Below, in pieces: positions 25,301 through 38,251 of a stretch of 64,000 nucleotides of DNA. The position numbers were made by a program, and so were the translations under genes. Source of the DNA: Lingula anatina (Eukaryota; Brachiopoda; Lingulata; Lingulida; Lingulidae); assembly GCF_001039355.2 (NCBI RefSeq), contig NW_019774736.1:803084-867083 (forward strand), in the 5' to 3' direction. Every line of letters begins with the position of its first letter. Within the stretch, counting starts at the first letter, position 1. The notes under the pieces were generated by a model, which saw nothing but the letters and a program-made list of their open reading frames with translations, had not been told where the DNA came from and ran no database searches.

Positions 25301-28300
25301 TATTGATTCAGTAGTTCTGGTCAATTATCCATAATTATTACTTTAAAATGATACAGAAATTTAGATGAATAACTTGTCTATAATACAAAAACTCATTGAT
25401 TTTTGGTAGCAAATTGCAAATTTATACTTGCCAGAGCCTGTTTTTGACACGGACTAGACAAACTTCAAGATCAAAGGGCCAGAGTACAAGTAATATATCT
25501 GACCTGTTTGTTGAACATAAAAAAAAGTATTTATCAAGGTCACCAAAACATCAACTTGTCAGATAAGGCACCATTTTGTCTGAGCTTTTGCCAACTTGTG
25601 ACATTGTGTATTGCAGACTTTTTATTGTATTTCGATGAAAATTTACAATTTAACACAGGCTGGTTTTTGCAATTGTATTTTATTTGTTAATTTAGTTTTT
25701 TGTTTCTCTATTGATCGAGTAAAGTACACAGTGGATTAGTATTTGACATCGTCTCCACACATGTGCCTACCATTGATCTAAATGCTCTGTCATACTTATT
25801 TTTTTCGTGGTAACAAGTTCCAGATGTTGAATGTATATAAAGGTTGGATAAAAATAATTCAATGTTTTATTTGATAGCAAAAAATTTTCCATGATACATT
25901 ACAGTTCTATCATTGCACCAGAATAATTGTTTTGTTTTTTTTGAGTTTCTATAATTTCCATGATGTAACATTAGGTACCAGCATCCCTGAATGGGTATTT
26001 GGATCATGACCAGTGCAAAAAATGATAACAAACACATGATGAATATGAGGTCACAGCTTTGCAGGGTGTCAAATCATGAGTGAAGCTTTTAGCAAATCCA
26101 TTAGATTTTACATTGGAAACATGTTCTGTTTTCATGAAGAATTCCATTTGTGCGTAATGGCGTCCCCTCTGGCTGTGGAGAATGATTTTTTCTCTATTGC
26201 AAATGCTCTTCATTGGTTTCTGCCACTAATTAAGCAGTGTTTCAAAGCTCAATCGCACCCAATCTCCGTCCTAGGCATTGTAGGGTTCAGTTTGGCAGGT
26301 TAAATTTTAGCCGAATGACTTTCTGGAGTAACCTTGGTTTAATAAAAAAATAACCAATTTAATACAGTGCAAGCATATGGTTTGCATTTTTGTAGGCAGA
26401 TAAGGGAACTACATATATATCCATCAGGTTGTGTAGGCCAAGTGACATAATATACTTGTAAAAAGAACCCTGTTAAGAGATCTGGTTTGTTTTTGTTGAC
26501 TGAGTAGAAGGTAGACTTGTTTAAAGAAAGATAAAGCTTCATCAGGAAAGGTAGGTACAATTTGACAAGGTGAAAGGCTATATCTGATCTCCTTTAGAAA
26601 ATGTAAGGGTGCCATAATATAACTTCTGTTCAATGTCACTCATGGTAAAACAGCAGTCTTCATGGTTGAGACTTCGCAATGCTTTTTTCAGCTTTGACCT
26701 CAGATCTGAAGAGTCATTGTAGCAATTGTAAGTGCATTAGCACACACATTCACTTACACACTCAAAGTAAGTGCACTCTATGTGCAGAAACATTGTTTTT
26801 GGTTGAATAATTTTAACAACCTCGTCTGAACAGACAAGTCAAAGTTAGTTCTGCGCTGCTTGGCTTAACTGCATTTTTGATGAGCTGCTCGAGCAACATT
26901 AAGTATTATTTATTGGTGGCCTCCTGTGTAGTCTGATGTCAAGAGCTGCTGGGTTATGTGAAGTTTGTGTCCTTCCCAGTGGTGTGTGAGACCTTTACTG
27001 GAGAGGTGCAAACACTGGAGCTGTAAAGGGCAAACCCTCATTATCAAGAGGAAGAACTTGTCACCTGTGACGTAAGGGCGTATCAGACATATATCCCGGT
27101 GTGAAGGCAAGTAGAATAGCTGCTTTAAACTAAGAGATCTTGACTTTTTGTTATTTGTTAACATTCCATGCTTGTATAATATGCCTTTTTTGTAGTATGT
27201 AGCTGACACATTCATGATAGTGTGGATGTTATTTTCATCTTTTTTCTAATGCCAGATACATGTGAACTCCTTCAGTAGGACCTTCCTAGAATCCCGATAA
27301 TTGATTATCAGTGGAAAAATAGGTCATTGGAGTGGAATTTGTCCTATAAATGTCCCAATATAGAAGTTAGAATATGTACTGTTTGTGTTAATTCAGTAGT
27401 TCAGACATGTTTTTAAGGATAAACCAGTTGTACGAAGTGGATTGTAAATACAGTAGTGACGTGTTATATTCGGTATAGTGTGTAGAAGTACACAGCAGGT
27501 GAGTGGGTCAGAATTCCTTGCAGGTAGGTCTAACAGCTTACAGGTATTCCTGTTTTTTCGTGTGTATGTCTCTTGAGTTTAAGTAAAATATGTGACATAT
27601 AGTAGTTGGTTATGGGCATTGTTTAGGAAGTACAAAAAAGAAAGAAAAACAGACAGATGAAAATATATAACTTGGTTGGTGATCACCTGGTTTTCATTAA
27701 TATCAGTAAATAAGTCACTGTAATTTTGTATCAAAAGTGAGGAAGGTGGTGTTCAAGCTTGTCCTCCCTTGTCTTTGGTACTTAAAATAATAAATGTCAG
27801 TTGATGCCAAGGGGCATTGTTGGCAACAGTGCCTGCTGTGTAGAACATGGCCTATCCTGACCTTAGAGCTGGTGATACAAGGTTTGGCCTTACTTTTGCT
27901 GAAGTATGTACATCAGGTCAACGGCCACTGCCACTCTACTCACTACTGCCTGGACAGGGTCAAAAGGTTCTTATACCTCTCAGTGCCGGATGATGGATGA
28001 TTTGGGAAACTTAAGAAAGAATTTCTGATTGAACCTCTGCCTTGTGAGATTTAACTGTAATTACGTGAGGTCATTTTGTGATTGTATTAAATGAAACATC
28101 GTGCAAATGTTACTTTCTATTACATTTTTTTATTTTCATGTTCATTTTTGTCTCAATTTTTCATCTGCTATACATATTGGTCTATTCTGGCCTCTTTGAT
28201 GGATGGATGTCTCCCTCTTCTGATTTTTTTGTGGATTTGGAGAGTTGGGTGAAAAGTCACCAACTTAACAACTTGAATTTGTAGATGCTTTTACATGAAA

Positions 28301-31300
28301 AAGGAAATACTTAACATTGATAATGAATGAAAATATTTGAATTCTTTAAGACCTAATAATAAATTACTCAAATAGCACAGGCCCAGCAGTGTCATCTGCT
28401 CTGTTTCAATATAAATTCTGCCCTCACAACAGAATCATTTCAATTAATTGATTAAGGACCAGCAAAATGTGGGAGGGCATAATATTTTATGATGGTGTAT
28501 TATTTTTATGTGAAAGTAAGGATAAATGAGCTTGAAATTTCGTTGAATATTTTAAGGTCATATGTTTTTATTGATGAAGGTATGCCTTTTAGTGTTATCA
28601 GTAAGAAATGAGATAGCTGGTGAGAGGAGGGTTATATATTGGTGTCACCCTGTGCACAGGGCAGATTTCGCAGGCATGAAATGAATATATACAAATAGAA
28701 GAATCCACCCCGAGAAATTGAAAAAAAAAAAACTAATTTTATTTTTATATTTTAAGTGCTTAATGAAATGTTTTAAGTTTCTGTTAGGATGAAAGGTTGT
28801 CAAAATTTTGTTTCAGTGAATTTGAATTTTTTTAAATTTTGTTTTAGGAACAGTAACTAGTTTTAGGTGATCCACTTTGTACTTTTTTTACACATTTACC
28901 ATTCACATGTATTTTGATAAGAACTGTTCTGTTTATCAATGTTCTTGTATTTGAAATGGATAAAGGACACATTTCTTTCATCCCCAAGTTGAACTTTACT
29001 TCCAGATCCATTATCAAATTGAAACATTCTATGTGTAACCAAAAACAAAAACAAAATATCACTTGTACTGTTCTACCCTCCCTAAGGTTTATTTTTACTT
29101 CTGTTCCTATCTTTCACTGTTCAAGATAGTTAAGATGAGGCACAGCTCCTCCATTCCTTTTTTGAGTCATGGGGAAGTAAATTAATGTAATGGTTAAAAG
29201 ACATTTGGAACAGACCTACTGTGCAATGACCTTAGGACAAAATCCACTATGGTGGAAAAAACACAGCAACAGCTTAAAGCATGTCTGTAAATTTGATTCC
29301 AATTCCATATAAAACATCTGATTGGAGTTGTTTCGGAACAGAAGACAAAGAATAAATAGAGCATTTGATTCATTATTTTCCAGTATATAGTATACAAATG
29401 AAAACAGAATGGAAACTCAGATATACAATTACATTACACAAAGTGTAAATTCTGAAATCAATGTGTGTCAGAAATGCATGGTAAAACTATGGATCAAAGC
29501 AAACATAAATTGTATGTCTTTGATGAATGATTTGCCCACATGTCTTTTGGTATAATAATTTAAAAAAAATAGAATCAAAAACAGGACTATATAGAGAAAT
29601 GGCAAACACTCACAAAGTCTCTCAATACTGAAATCATATTTCTATAAAGTCTTGGTGAGCATAGCAGCCAAGTTGCCTTTTACCCAGATCTTGTAAGCTC
29701 TAATTATAAACTTTCTATAAAAAGAAGGTTGTAGTACAGAAGTTGTTGATGCTTACAAAGTGATGTTGATTGGCAGTGTACTTTAATCTAGGAGTGGAGT
29801 TCCACGATATTAGTTTCTTGCCTGAAATAAGTAAATAATCACAGTAGGGTATTTCTAAGAAAATATTCTTTCCTGCATGTCATTGAAAGCTGCCATAATT
29901 CTGGAAATTGCTTTTAAGAAAGCTTTTCATAATCTTCTTAAAAAAGTACATTGTAAATTTTATTAAACTGATTATTTTCTTCTTCTCATGTACTTTAAGT
30001 TGTTCTATCATTTGTGTTTAGTAATTTCATTAATATTTTCGCGGAAATTGAAGTATGCAACTCAGGAATGTTCTTTCTCTCTCTCTCTACTAAGAATCCA
30101 AGTGTTTTCAGATAAAACCCGTCCCTATGGGACTGACAGCACAAGCATGATGTTTTAAAAACATGCAGCAAAGAAAATATATTTTCTATGCATGAGAAGT
30201 CTGACAGAAGCTTGATGTCTTCCAGATACTAAAGTTGTAAAAGTTAACATAGCATGCTGAAGGGTCTCCAAGAGCAAAGGCTAGATAGTGGATGCATGTG
30301 TATGTGTGCATGTGTGCGTCATTGCAAACCTTTTTTCATTGCACAATTGCTTGCTATTAATCATACAAGGTAACCCAATAATGCTACTTTATATTTAGTG
30401 CTTTGCAGCTGTTCGGCTAAAGAGTGGAGTTCTGAATGTTAGGATTAAGCAGTATTGAGTTTTACCATATGAAAGGTTACAGTACTATTATAACAAAAAA
30501 TAGCAAATTTTAATTTTCCCATTGTCAAAAATTGTACATAAATACATTGTACTATAGAATTAGGTTACTAGTACCTGAACCCTCATGCGTTCTGAAAAAT
30601 TGAAAGTCACTTGCTTTTTCATGTACAGGGAATCTTTTTTTCTGTGGTGTACATTTGATTAGGCCAAAATATTTCAATTTCAGAAGTACCTGACAATAAA
30701 TGCAAGTTGTACACTTAGAGGAAGGAATGGTATTCAAACCAAAAGAAGCCTGTAATGATAAGAATTTGATTGTAATATATGCTTGCCTTATACTGAAATT
30801 TCAAGTAAATTAGAAGATGTGTCCATTTGACAATCACAAGTGCCTCAAGATACCCATTTTAGTTGCAGCAGTACTGTAACATACTTATTATTATTATAAA
30901 TACGGTTCCCTTATTTGTTCAAGATCTGTCCATACTTTATAAGGAGAGTGACAGTCTGTTAATACCTAGAGAACAACCCTGAGATAACTCTCCAGGTATG
31001 CCTCATTTAACATACCTGATGAGATGTGTATGTGGTGAAGTTAAATGTTCTGTGTCGGGTGGTGGCTCCTATCTTAGCTCTGTAGATAGGGACGTCTGCT
31101 TGATTTCTATTTTTAACCCTCTCTGGATTTACATTTTACATCAATGATTATCAAATTATGCATTGTCTCTTTGTCTAGAAAACTGTATTAGAGAAGTAGA
31201 GAATGAATTAGTGACTTCCACTTTTATTTACCTTATAGGTTAGGGGCTCCAGAAATAACAAGAACTTTTTTCTGAGAAACGAAGCTTTCAGACAACTGTC

Positions 31301-34300
31301 AGTGCTATTGGACTTGGTGAATACCACCTGCTCTCCTTGAAAAAATTATAGTAAGTAATCACCTCAAATGATTGAATGATTATGATATTTTACTGCCTAT
31401 GAAGTGAAACCCTTATTTCTTCTCAAGGTACACCCTCTCTTTGTTTGGCTCAGGCTGGCAGACAAATCACATTTAATTTGAGTGGAGTGAAGCAAGTAAG
31501 CAGTGCCATTTCAGTTCACTAACTTTCAAAATTAAAGTGAATGTCTAGAACAGGTGTGCACTTGCTGAACATTCTATGTACTGCAGAGAAGGAGCAGACT
31601 GGGTCACATAGTATATTTAGATATAGGCAGGCATGATGGCAATATGTATTGAACAGGGTTCAGTCTCCCTTGCGCCTGTGCTGTGGCTGTTTCTTTATTT
31701 ATTACCTTATATTGGTATTATGTAACCTGACAAGGCTCAATATTCACATGTTATTGAGTATGTCTTTTTGGAGCTGAGAGTTGTGCTAGTTGAACAATAT
31801 ACCCCAACTAAAGCATTGCTTGTTATGGATCTCATCTGCAGCATTTACCCATTATTTTATTCATGGCCACCAGAGGGAGGCAGCACAGCTGTTGTACAGT
31901 GAATGAAATGTCTGCTGTTTGTAAACATGTGAATCATGCTTGTTTCATGTAAAGAATCACCAAGTGCAAGCAAAGAGGGGATATCCTAGTCTTGTAGCAA
32001 AGGTCAAAGAGTGAACAATTCTGCTCTACCTGGCATCTTGCATTACGATGATGCTGTGGACACTGAAATATAAAATTCAAAGCCCAGGAAGAGCTGCTTC
32101 TGTGATAATGAAATATATCAGCCTGCTGATATTATATTTAACTGATCATGTCCTTGGTAACAATTTGCAAGAAGTGTTTTTGTCTTTGAAGTATGGTTCC
32201 AGTAAGGCTGCACATCCAGTCTCTCACTGTTAACCATTATCCATGTGAAAAGTATATGTTTAATCTCATGAGCTTCAAATGTATCTGTCTGAATTTTCAA
32301 TGATTGATAACATTCCTTTTTTGCTTTGATATTAGTTTCTTGACACAAGGCCATTGCTGTCTTATGAAATGAAATTATAAAGTGGGAAGATGAAAATCTG
32401 GTTGAAATGAAGAAGCAAATGCCAAGAAATAAAATTTCAGATTATAGGAGAATTTTCATACACATGCAGTGAACTGGAACAGTTGTATTAAAACTTAATA
32501 GCAGTGAAAATTTAAAGAACATCTGGGACATGCCAAACATGATTTTCTCTTGATATGTCTGTAGTTAGATTTTTCATTGTGTTATTGATTCATTTTCCTA
32601 TAATTTCTTCAGATATGATTTATTTATTCCTTGATCATGCCACCAGGAAGAAACACATATTTGTGTTTGTCGTCATAAAGTCAATAGAATCATGAAGTCA
32701 TATTTCTCTCAGCTTGATATGATTCATTGCCAGTGTTAACACAAGTATTGACCACTTGCATACTTAATGATCCATAATAAGAGTTGCTGGGACAATATGG
32801 GTAGAATTAGGCCCATCCTAAATATAATCTTCTGTTATTTCAGTAGAACTCCAATATCCTCTTTCTTAGCCCACATAAACTGTTTTGATCACAATTTCAA
32901 GTCTCGTATTGAGAGCAGTATTGGCCATGAATACTGTAGATGTGTTATTTCAGTAGTTTTAGAGCAGTACCCCCCAAGTAAAAGGAATGAAATATATAAG
33001 AGTTTAAACCTTTGAAGCATAGTAAAAAGCAAACAAACATTTCACCCCTCTGAAAAGGCTGCATTTCTATGAACCCAGCACTTGTGCTAGCTTTTGTGCC
33101 CAAAGCCTTCACACACCTTAGTCCCCTGTTGCTGGGGCATGCACACAAAGAATGGGTATTGTGAGGAGGAGAAAGTAGTCATTACAAGCTAGGGGAATGG
33201 TTTGAAAGGCAGGTGCTTGAAGCTAGCCATGTGAAAACAGCATAAACAGAGAGGTAGAACAGGAGTTCTGTGTCACAAGCATACACCTTCCCACCCTTTG
33301 TGTAGTGTGGGCCCTTTCTGATCAGCATGGATGAATCACTGGGGATATTTGATATTCTAGGCAGGCAGGGGAGTGCTGCCACCGAAAAATTTTGTATTGA
33401 TAAAATCTTGTTGTATTGGTCTCAGCATTGGGTTGGCGACAGTAGTGGAGACGATATAATAGTTTCAGTGGGTGCGGGGACTCTGAGCTTATTGTGAAAA
33501 GTTTCCCTGATCTCCTGGTTTTGTTATGACTGATCAAATTCCGGATTGGAAATGGCAAAAGAAAAAAAAGGAATATAACATATGAGGTCCCAAAATAATA
33601 TTCAGAAATGGTTGAATATTTGCCGTGCATGCTGATATTTACACGGGCTGATTTCTCTAGAGCTTCAACATTTGTTAAGACAAGGCTATTTGAACATCAT
33701 GCTTGGCTTCTATGAATAATAGGAAGATAGATGGTTTTAATCTGACTGAAAATCTCTCCCACAATACGTCTTATTCAGTCAACACAGAAATGTCATTATG
33801 AGTAGCTTCCCTTCCGGCAAAGAATCAATGCACAGGGAAAACTACTGCAGCTTAGCTATGTGAAGTAGATTTGTTTAACGGTGTGATGTATGGATGCGAT
33901 TATGGCCACAAACTAGAATCAGAATAGCCATCAAATGGAGATGCTATTTGCACAAGGCTTGAGTATATCACTTCCATAGGCAAGGTGTGCTTTGTTAGAC
34001 TTGCATTCATTTGAGGCATTGAATCCCACAGCTGGGGGTAATTGAACAGAGGTGTAGACCCTGTGTCCAATGAGAAATAAAATAATCAAACACTGGTGAC
34101 CAAAATTAAATCGGATGCCAATACCTGGCACATCTTATGATGAAAAGCTTACTTAAACTATTCCACATAGTAAGCTGGGATGAATGTTGTGAAGCACTTG
34201 TGGTGCCAGATATGCTCCATGTGAAATGGGGAAAAATTACTTAACACCATGCATTACATATTGTATGGACATTTTAGTTTACTCTTGTGATCAAGGATAA

Positions 34301-35933
34301 ATACTTAATAAAGTTTTTGTCAAAAGCGCAGCTTAATGTGACCACTGTCTCTATAAATTTGGTATGCCAGAATGTCAGAAAGGTTCACCTGCTTAGGGGT
34401 GTTTTACTTTAGTGTTCAGATAGAGAAAACAGCTTTTAAAAATTTAGAGAACTTTTGAATTTGAAAGAGATTTAAACAGCAACAATTTCTGTAGAAATTA
34501 CTTTTAAAAAGTCCTTTGAAGCATGCTGCTTTCACATGCAACACCATGGGTTCTGCAAATAATTCCCAAAAGCATGCTGTGCAAAACTGAGAAAAATCCC
34601 AACTGTACACTTGTGAAAATGAATTTGAAGGTTCCACCCTTGTTTTCCTCATGCAATGTTGGTTGCCTGCAGCATATGTGGATAGTGAAGCGTGACATGT
34701 GGTAAAAGAAAACCTTGTCTCAGGTGACCATCTGAGCAGACGGAGCTGTCACACCATTGCCATGTTCTCCCCTGCAGTGGAGGTACAAATGAGATAAGCC
34801 TTGCATATTTCAAATATGGGACAGCCTAGACTCCCTTTACCTGCCATATAATTTTTTTTTTGTTTAGTGCTATACTATTTATGTTTGTCTTACTTGATTT
34901 ATTACTTTATGTTTAGCGACCGGTTGTATTGAATAGTAGATATACTGTATATTTTATAGATACAATTGGACATAATGATCATTGCATTGTCTCATTGAAT
35001 CAAAGCTTACAGCAAAGCAGGTGAAGTGAAAATCTTTATGTACAACTACTAGTATTGTATCAAAATGTTGGTGTTTACTATTTATGATTACCTTTTCTTA
35101 AATATGTGTACCTTTGATAGTAAATAATGTGCTGGAAGTTGACATTTTTTGTTTATTTACCTAGGGCAAGCTTTGTTCTGCAGTATTTTTTTTTTTTTTT
35201 TACATTTTCTTGGAAAGCAGTTCTACAAAATTTGTGGCATGGAAAAGTGCCAAATTATTTCTTCGGTTCTTTTTCTACAAAGAGTGGCCATTCATGCAAC
35301 AGATGTAAATAACAGCAGGGTATGCAATGGATATCTTATTCATGTTTGATATAAGTATAAGTTCAGAATGACAATAACATTTTGAAAGATGTGGAAAACA
35401 ATCTCACAAATTATTTTTTTTTTCTTTTTCATTCAAGATCAAGAGCCATAAAACTGATTACATGATGCAGAAATGGATACCATGCATTATAATTACCTGA
35501 GCATATGGGAAATACACTGTGGTTAAGATAATAACTGTAAAATTTGTATACCTCAATTATCCATTGATAATTACGTTTCACTTAATTTACATGGGCCATG
35601 CTGCTTTTGTGCCACGTGTCTGTCATAGTTTACAGCTTAAAACTGGCTTCCAACCAACAGTGGCATCACTAGTCTGGGCTCTAACATGCCTAGTCAGGAG
35701 AGCTTTTTTTATAAACTTTGCTATTTGTTGCTGTTTGTGCTTCACAACACACTGACAACCCAGTGACAGCACCATCGGTATCTTTTCATTATTCCCTTTT
35801 CACCTCCTGACCTGCACAGATTTGTTGCCTCTTATAAATAGAAGTTTATTCAATCTGTCAAAAAACTGAGACATGAAGCCTACAAAAGTCATACCTTGAT
35901 GTGAATATCAGGGTGGAGAACCAGATGCTGTTC
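13357..35933. other. Long non-coding stretch without supported exons
   Basis: I found no open segment with family resemblance or a credible chain of splice sites. ORFs are short, low-complexity or random-looking on both strands. It contains homopolymer runs (a T run at about 17592-17613 and another near 35185-35203). One segment, 31239-31350, is bracketed by a good acceptor (ttaccttatag) and donor (gtaagtaa) and could be a UTR exon. The stretch could be intergenic or a very long 5' intron of the nuclear receptor gene. Confidence 0.6.
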
Positions 35934-36235
35934 CACAGGTCACTAAACCAAGCACCCCCTTGAACAGATGACCTAGCTCAGAACCCTCATCGCACAGGTC
36001 ACTCAGCCAAATACCTCCTTGGACAGATATGTGATTTTAAAACTCCATTACACAGGTCACTCAGTCAAATACCACCTTGAACAGATAACCAAGCTCGAAA
36101 CCCCATTGCACAGGTCACTCAGCCAAGCACTCCCTTGAACAAGGTTGAACAAGCTCAGAGCCCCATTGCATAGGCTATAGTACCAAGAGCCACCTTGAAC
36201 AGACAGGCAAGCTCAGATCCCCACTGTGCAGGTCA
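35934..36235. repeat. 58-60 bp minisatellite, about five units, with AGGTCA in most units
   Basis: Units begin CACAGGTCACTCAGCCAA and continue to CCTTGAACAGATAACC and AAGCTCAGAACCCCATTG. Unit starts are at 35934, 35993, 36051, 36109, 36169 (degenerate, CATAGGCT) and about 36228. The units differ by substitutions and 1-2 bp indels, so the array is not fresh. Five of the six unit starts carry a perfect AGGTCA hexamer, and the first unit also has TGACCT near 35969. The array ends shortly before a spliced-looking, low-complexity stretch and about 10 kb upstream of the nuclear receptor coding region. Confidence 0.85.
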
Positions 36236-38116
36236 ATAAAGGCCCAGAAGGATAAAACAAATGTGCTTCATTATATTCTTTCACGTGCATTATTTAATGT
36301 AGGGACTCTTGCATTCAATTTTTATGACAAGTATCAAAAATATATATATTTGCTTTCATATGTATATTGTAAATATAGCAGAAATGTAAACTGTGTTGTC
36401 ATAAGAAATGCCACTTGTCAAACTGAAATTTTGATAGGAGGTAAATAGTTGGCAGAAACCCACAGCCCAATGATGATGCTGGCAGTGATTTGTAGGCTGC
36501 TCTGTAACATCTGAAAGCAGTACTTGACATGTCCCAGGGCAAGAATTTCATAGGTTTACATTAACTTCTACCTTTACTTTTACAACCATTCTGTGACCTC
36601 AAATGACTTGTGAAGTATAAGAGTTTGTACCTTGTATTTTGTGGTATTATTAGGCTTGCTCAAAGCTTTTATAGGCAGAAAATTTATATGTAGTAGTTTT
36701 GTTTGGGACAGACAGTGTAACCACTTTAATTGCGATGAGAAGAAAAGATAGTGATTGAGGTATTGATGTGTGTATAAATCAAACACCATTTTGATCTGAG
36801 TATCATAGAGCTTCACATATGGGACATATTCTACCATGGGATATAAAAATTGCATTAATATGGTGCTTTTTGGAATTAATTACCGTCCTCCTAACCTTCT
36901 TCCTATTCATATAAGACTTTCAAAATGAGTATAAACAAAAATAATGATTTTTTTTTAACTGGTTTCTCATCAGCCTACTGATATTGAAGCATTAAAAAAG
37001 ATTGGTTTATGAATAACAGGAGTAAATGTTATTTTTATAGAATACCTTGCAGTCTGTTAGAGAAAAGACAGTTATGTTATTAAATATTATATCTTTACAA
37101 TATGGCTATTATCTAAAGAAATTCAAATTATGTAAATTAATGGTCAGGTAAGGCATTAGATGCGGATATTGACCCTTGAATTTATTAACCCACAAATATT
37201 AATCAATACACGATATGATTAGAAGTGGTAGAATACAACACGGAATTCCCAAGATGATCGTTTGCTGTGCTGTGTACGAGCACCAGTGGGGATTGTTGGC
37301 TTAATGCTTTTCCCCTTTTTTTGCTCTGCTCTCAAACAAGTATTCATTTTTTTCAGCAGCCATTTTTATTCACACTTACAGGAGGCTTAATGAGTTTTTT
37401 ATGATGGATGTATCTGTGGCTGTTCATCTCTTTACCTATATGATCAGGTTTTTGCATGACCGTTGTACAACAAGCTCACGAGTGTGATGATGTGTAACTA
37501 AAATCACAGTGCACATAAAAACTTTATGTTCTGCAATATGTATGCTATCAAGTTGTAACTATCACCAAGATAAACATTAAAACTGTGTTTTAAAAAGGGT
37601 TTGCTTGAGGTTAAGGTGGGAGGTCAGGGTGTTGGTGAAATTTTGCTCACATGGTGTGCATGCTAGAGGGCACAAGATGACTGATAAGGTGCTTCTCAAT
37701 AGCAAAACTCGCTCAAAAGAGTTGCATCATGATTTGTCGAGCTAGGGTGAAATAACACCTTCAGCAGGCAAAGAGAAGAAAAATTTGTGTGCAATTTGAA
37801 CCATTTCTTTACATACTTGTCAAACTCTCTGAATTGACTTGAAAATGTTTAGCATGCGATTTTCTAATTTGTCCCAGAGCCAGACCTCAAAGTTGATGTA
37901 TATACCGTGTTGGCCCTTAACAAAGCTAGCTTAATTCATACAACACTGAAGTCGTGATTGGTCAAGCAGATATGTTCTACAAAGGCCTTACATTCAAGGA
38001 TTTCAGACCTCACCTTTTGAGAGTCGAGTTAAATTTAGTGGAAATCACTATTGAACCACACTAGTCGGCTGCTTAGATTAGCCAGCCCTTGCATATCAAT
38101 AAGGAAAGCAGGGATC

Positions 38117-38141
38117 TGACGTCAGTCACGTGACTAGGTCA
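38117..38141. promoter_or_regulatory. Promoter-like cluster: CRE, CACGTG palindrome and AGGTCA half-site
   Basis: Directly adjoining sites read TGACGTCA (38117-38124, a full palindromic CRE), GTCACGTGAC (38125-38134, a 10-bp palindromic E-box matching the CLEAR/USF type) and AGGTCA (38136-38141). They stand about 110 bp before a candidate first exon's splice donor. Two perfect palindromes in tandem are unlikely by chance in this AT-rich setting. Function as a promoter is inferred from position only. Confidence 0.5.
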
Positions 38142-38149
38142 CTCAGTGC

Positions 38150-38251
38150 AGTCTCAGTACACTTGCCTCAGTGTGTAAACTCAAAGCGGACCTGAATGTA
38201 GATCTGACAAGACGTGTAGAGGCGACTGACCATTAGAGGCCAATATGTTAG
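38150..38251 (+). other. Candidate first exon of the nuclear receptor transcript
   Basis: After the site cluster comes a more GC-balanced stretch that ends ATGTTAG|GTAAAGT (donor at 38252). The ATG at 38245 is in frame, through the candidate exon 45999-46064, with the receptor's coding exon. The 5' limit of the exon is not visible, and 38150 is only a guess. It may equally be untranslated, or belong to another transcript. Confidence 0.35.

Noticed and set aside
31867-31885. CTCF-like site (CCACCAGAGGGAGGCAGC)
   Set aside because: One core base differs from the usual GGC consensus, and a single short match in 64 kb is not enough evidence for an insulator.
35934-36235. CRISPR-like array
   Set aside because: The 58-60 bp units are tandem without unique spacers and drift along their whole length, so this is a minisatellite in a eukaryotic genome.
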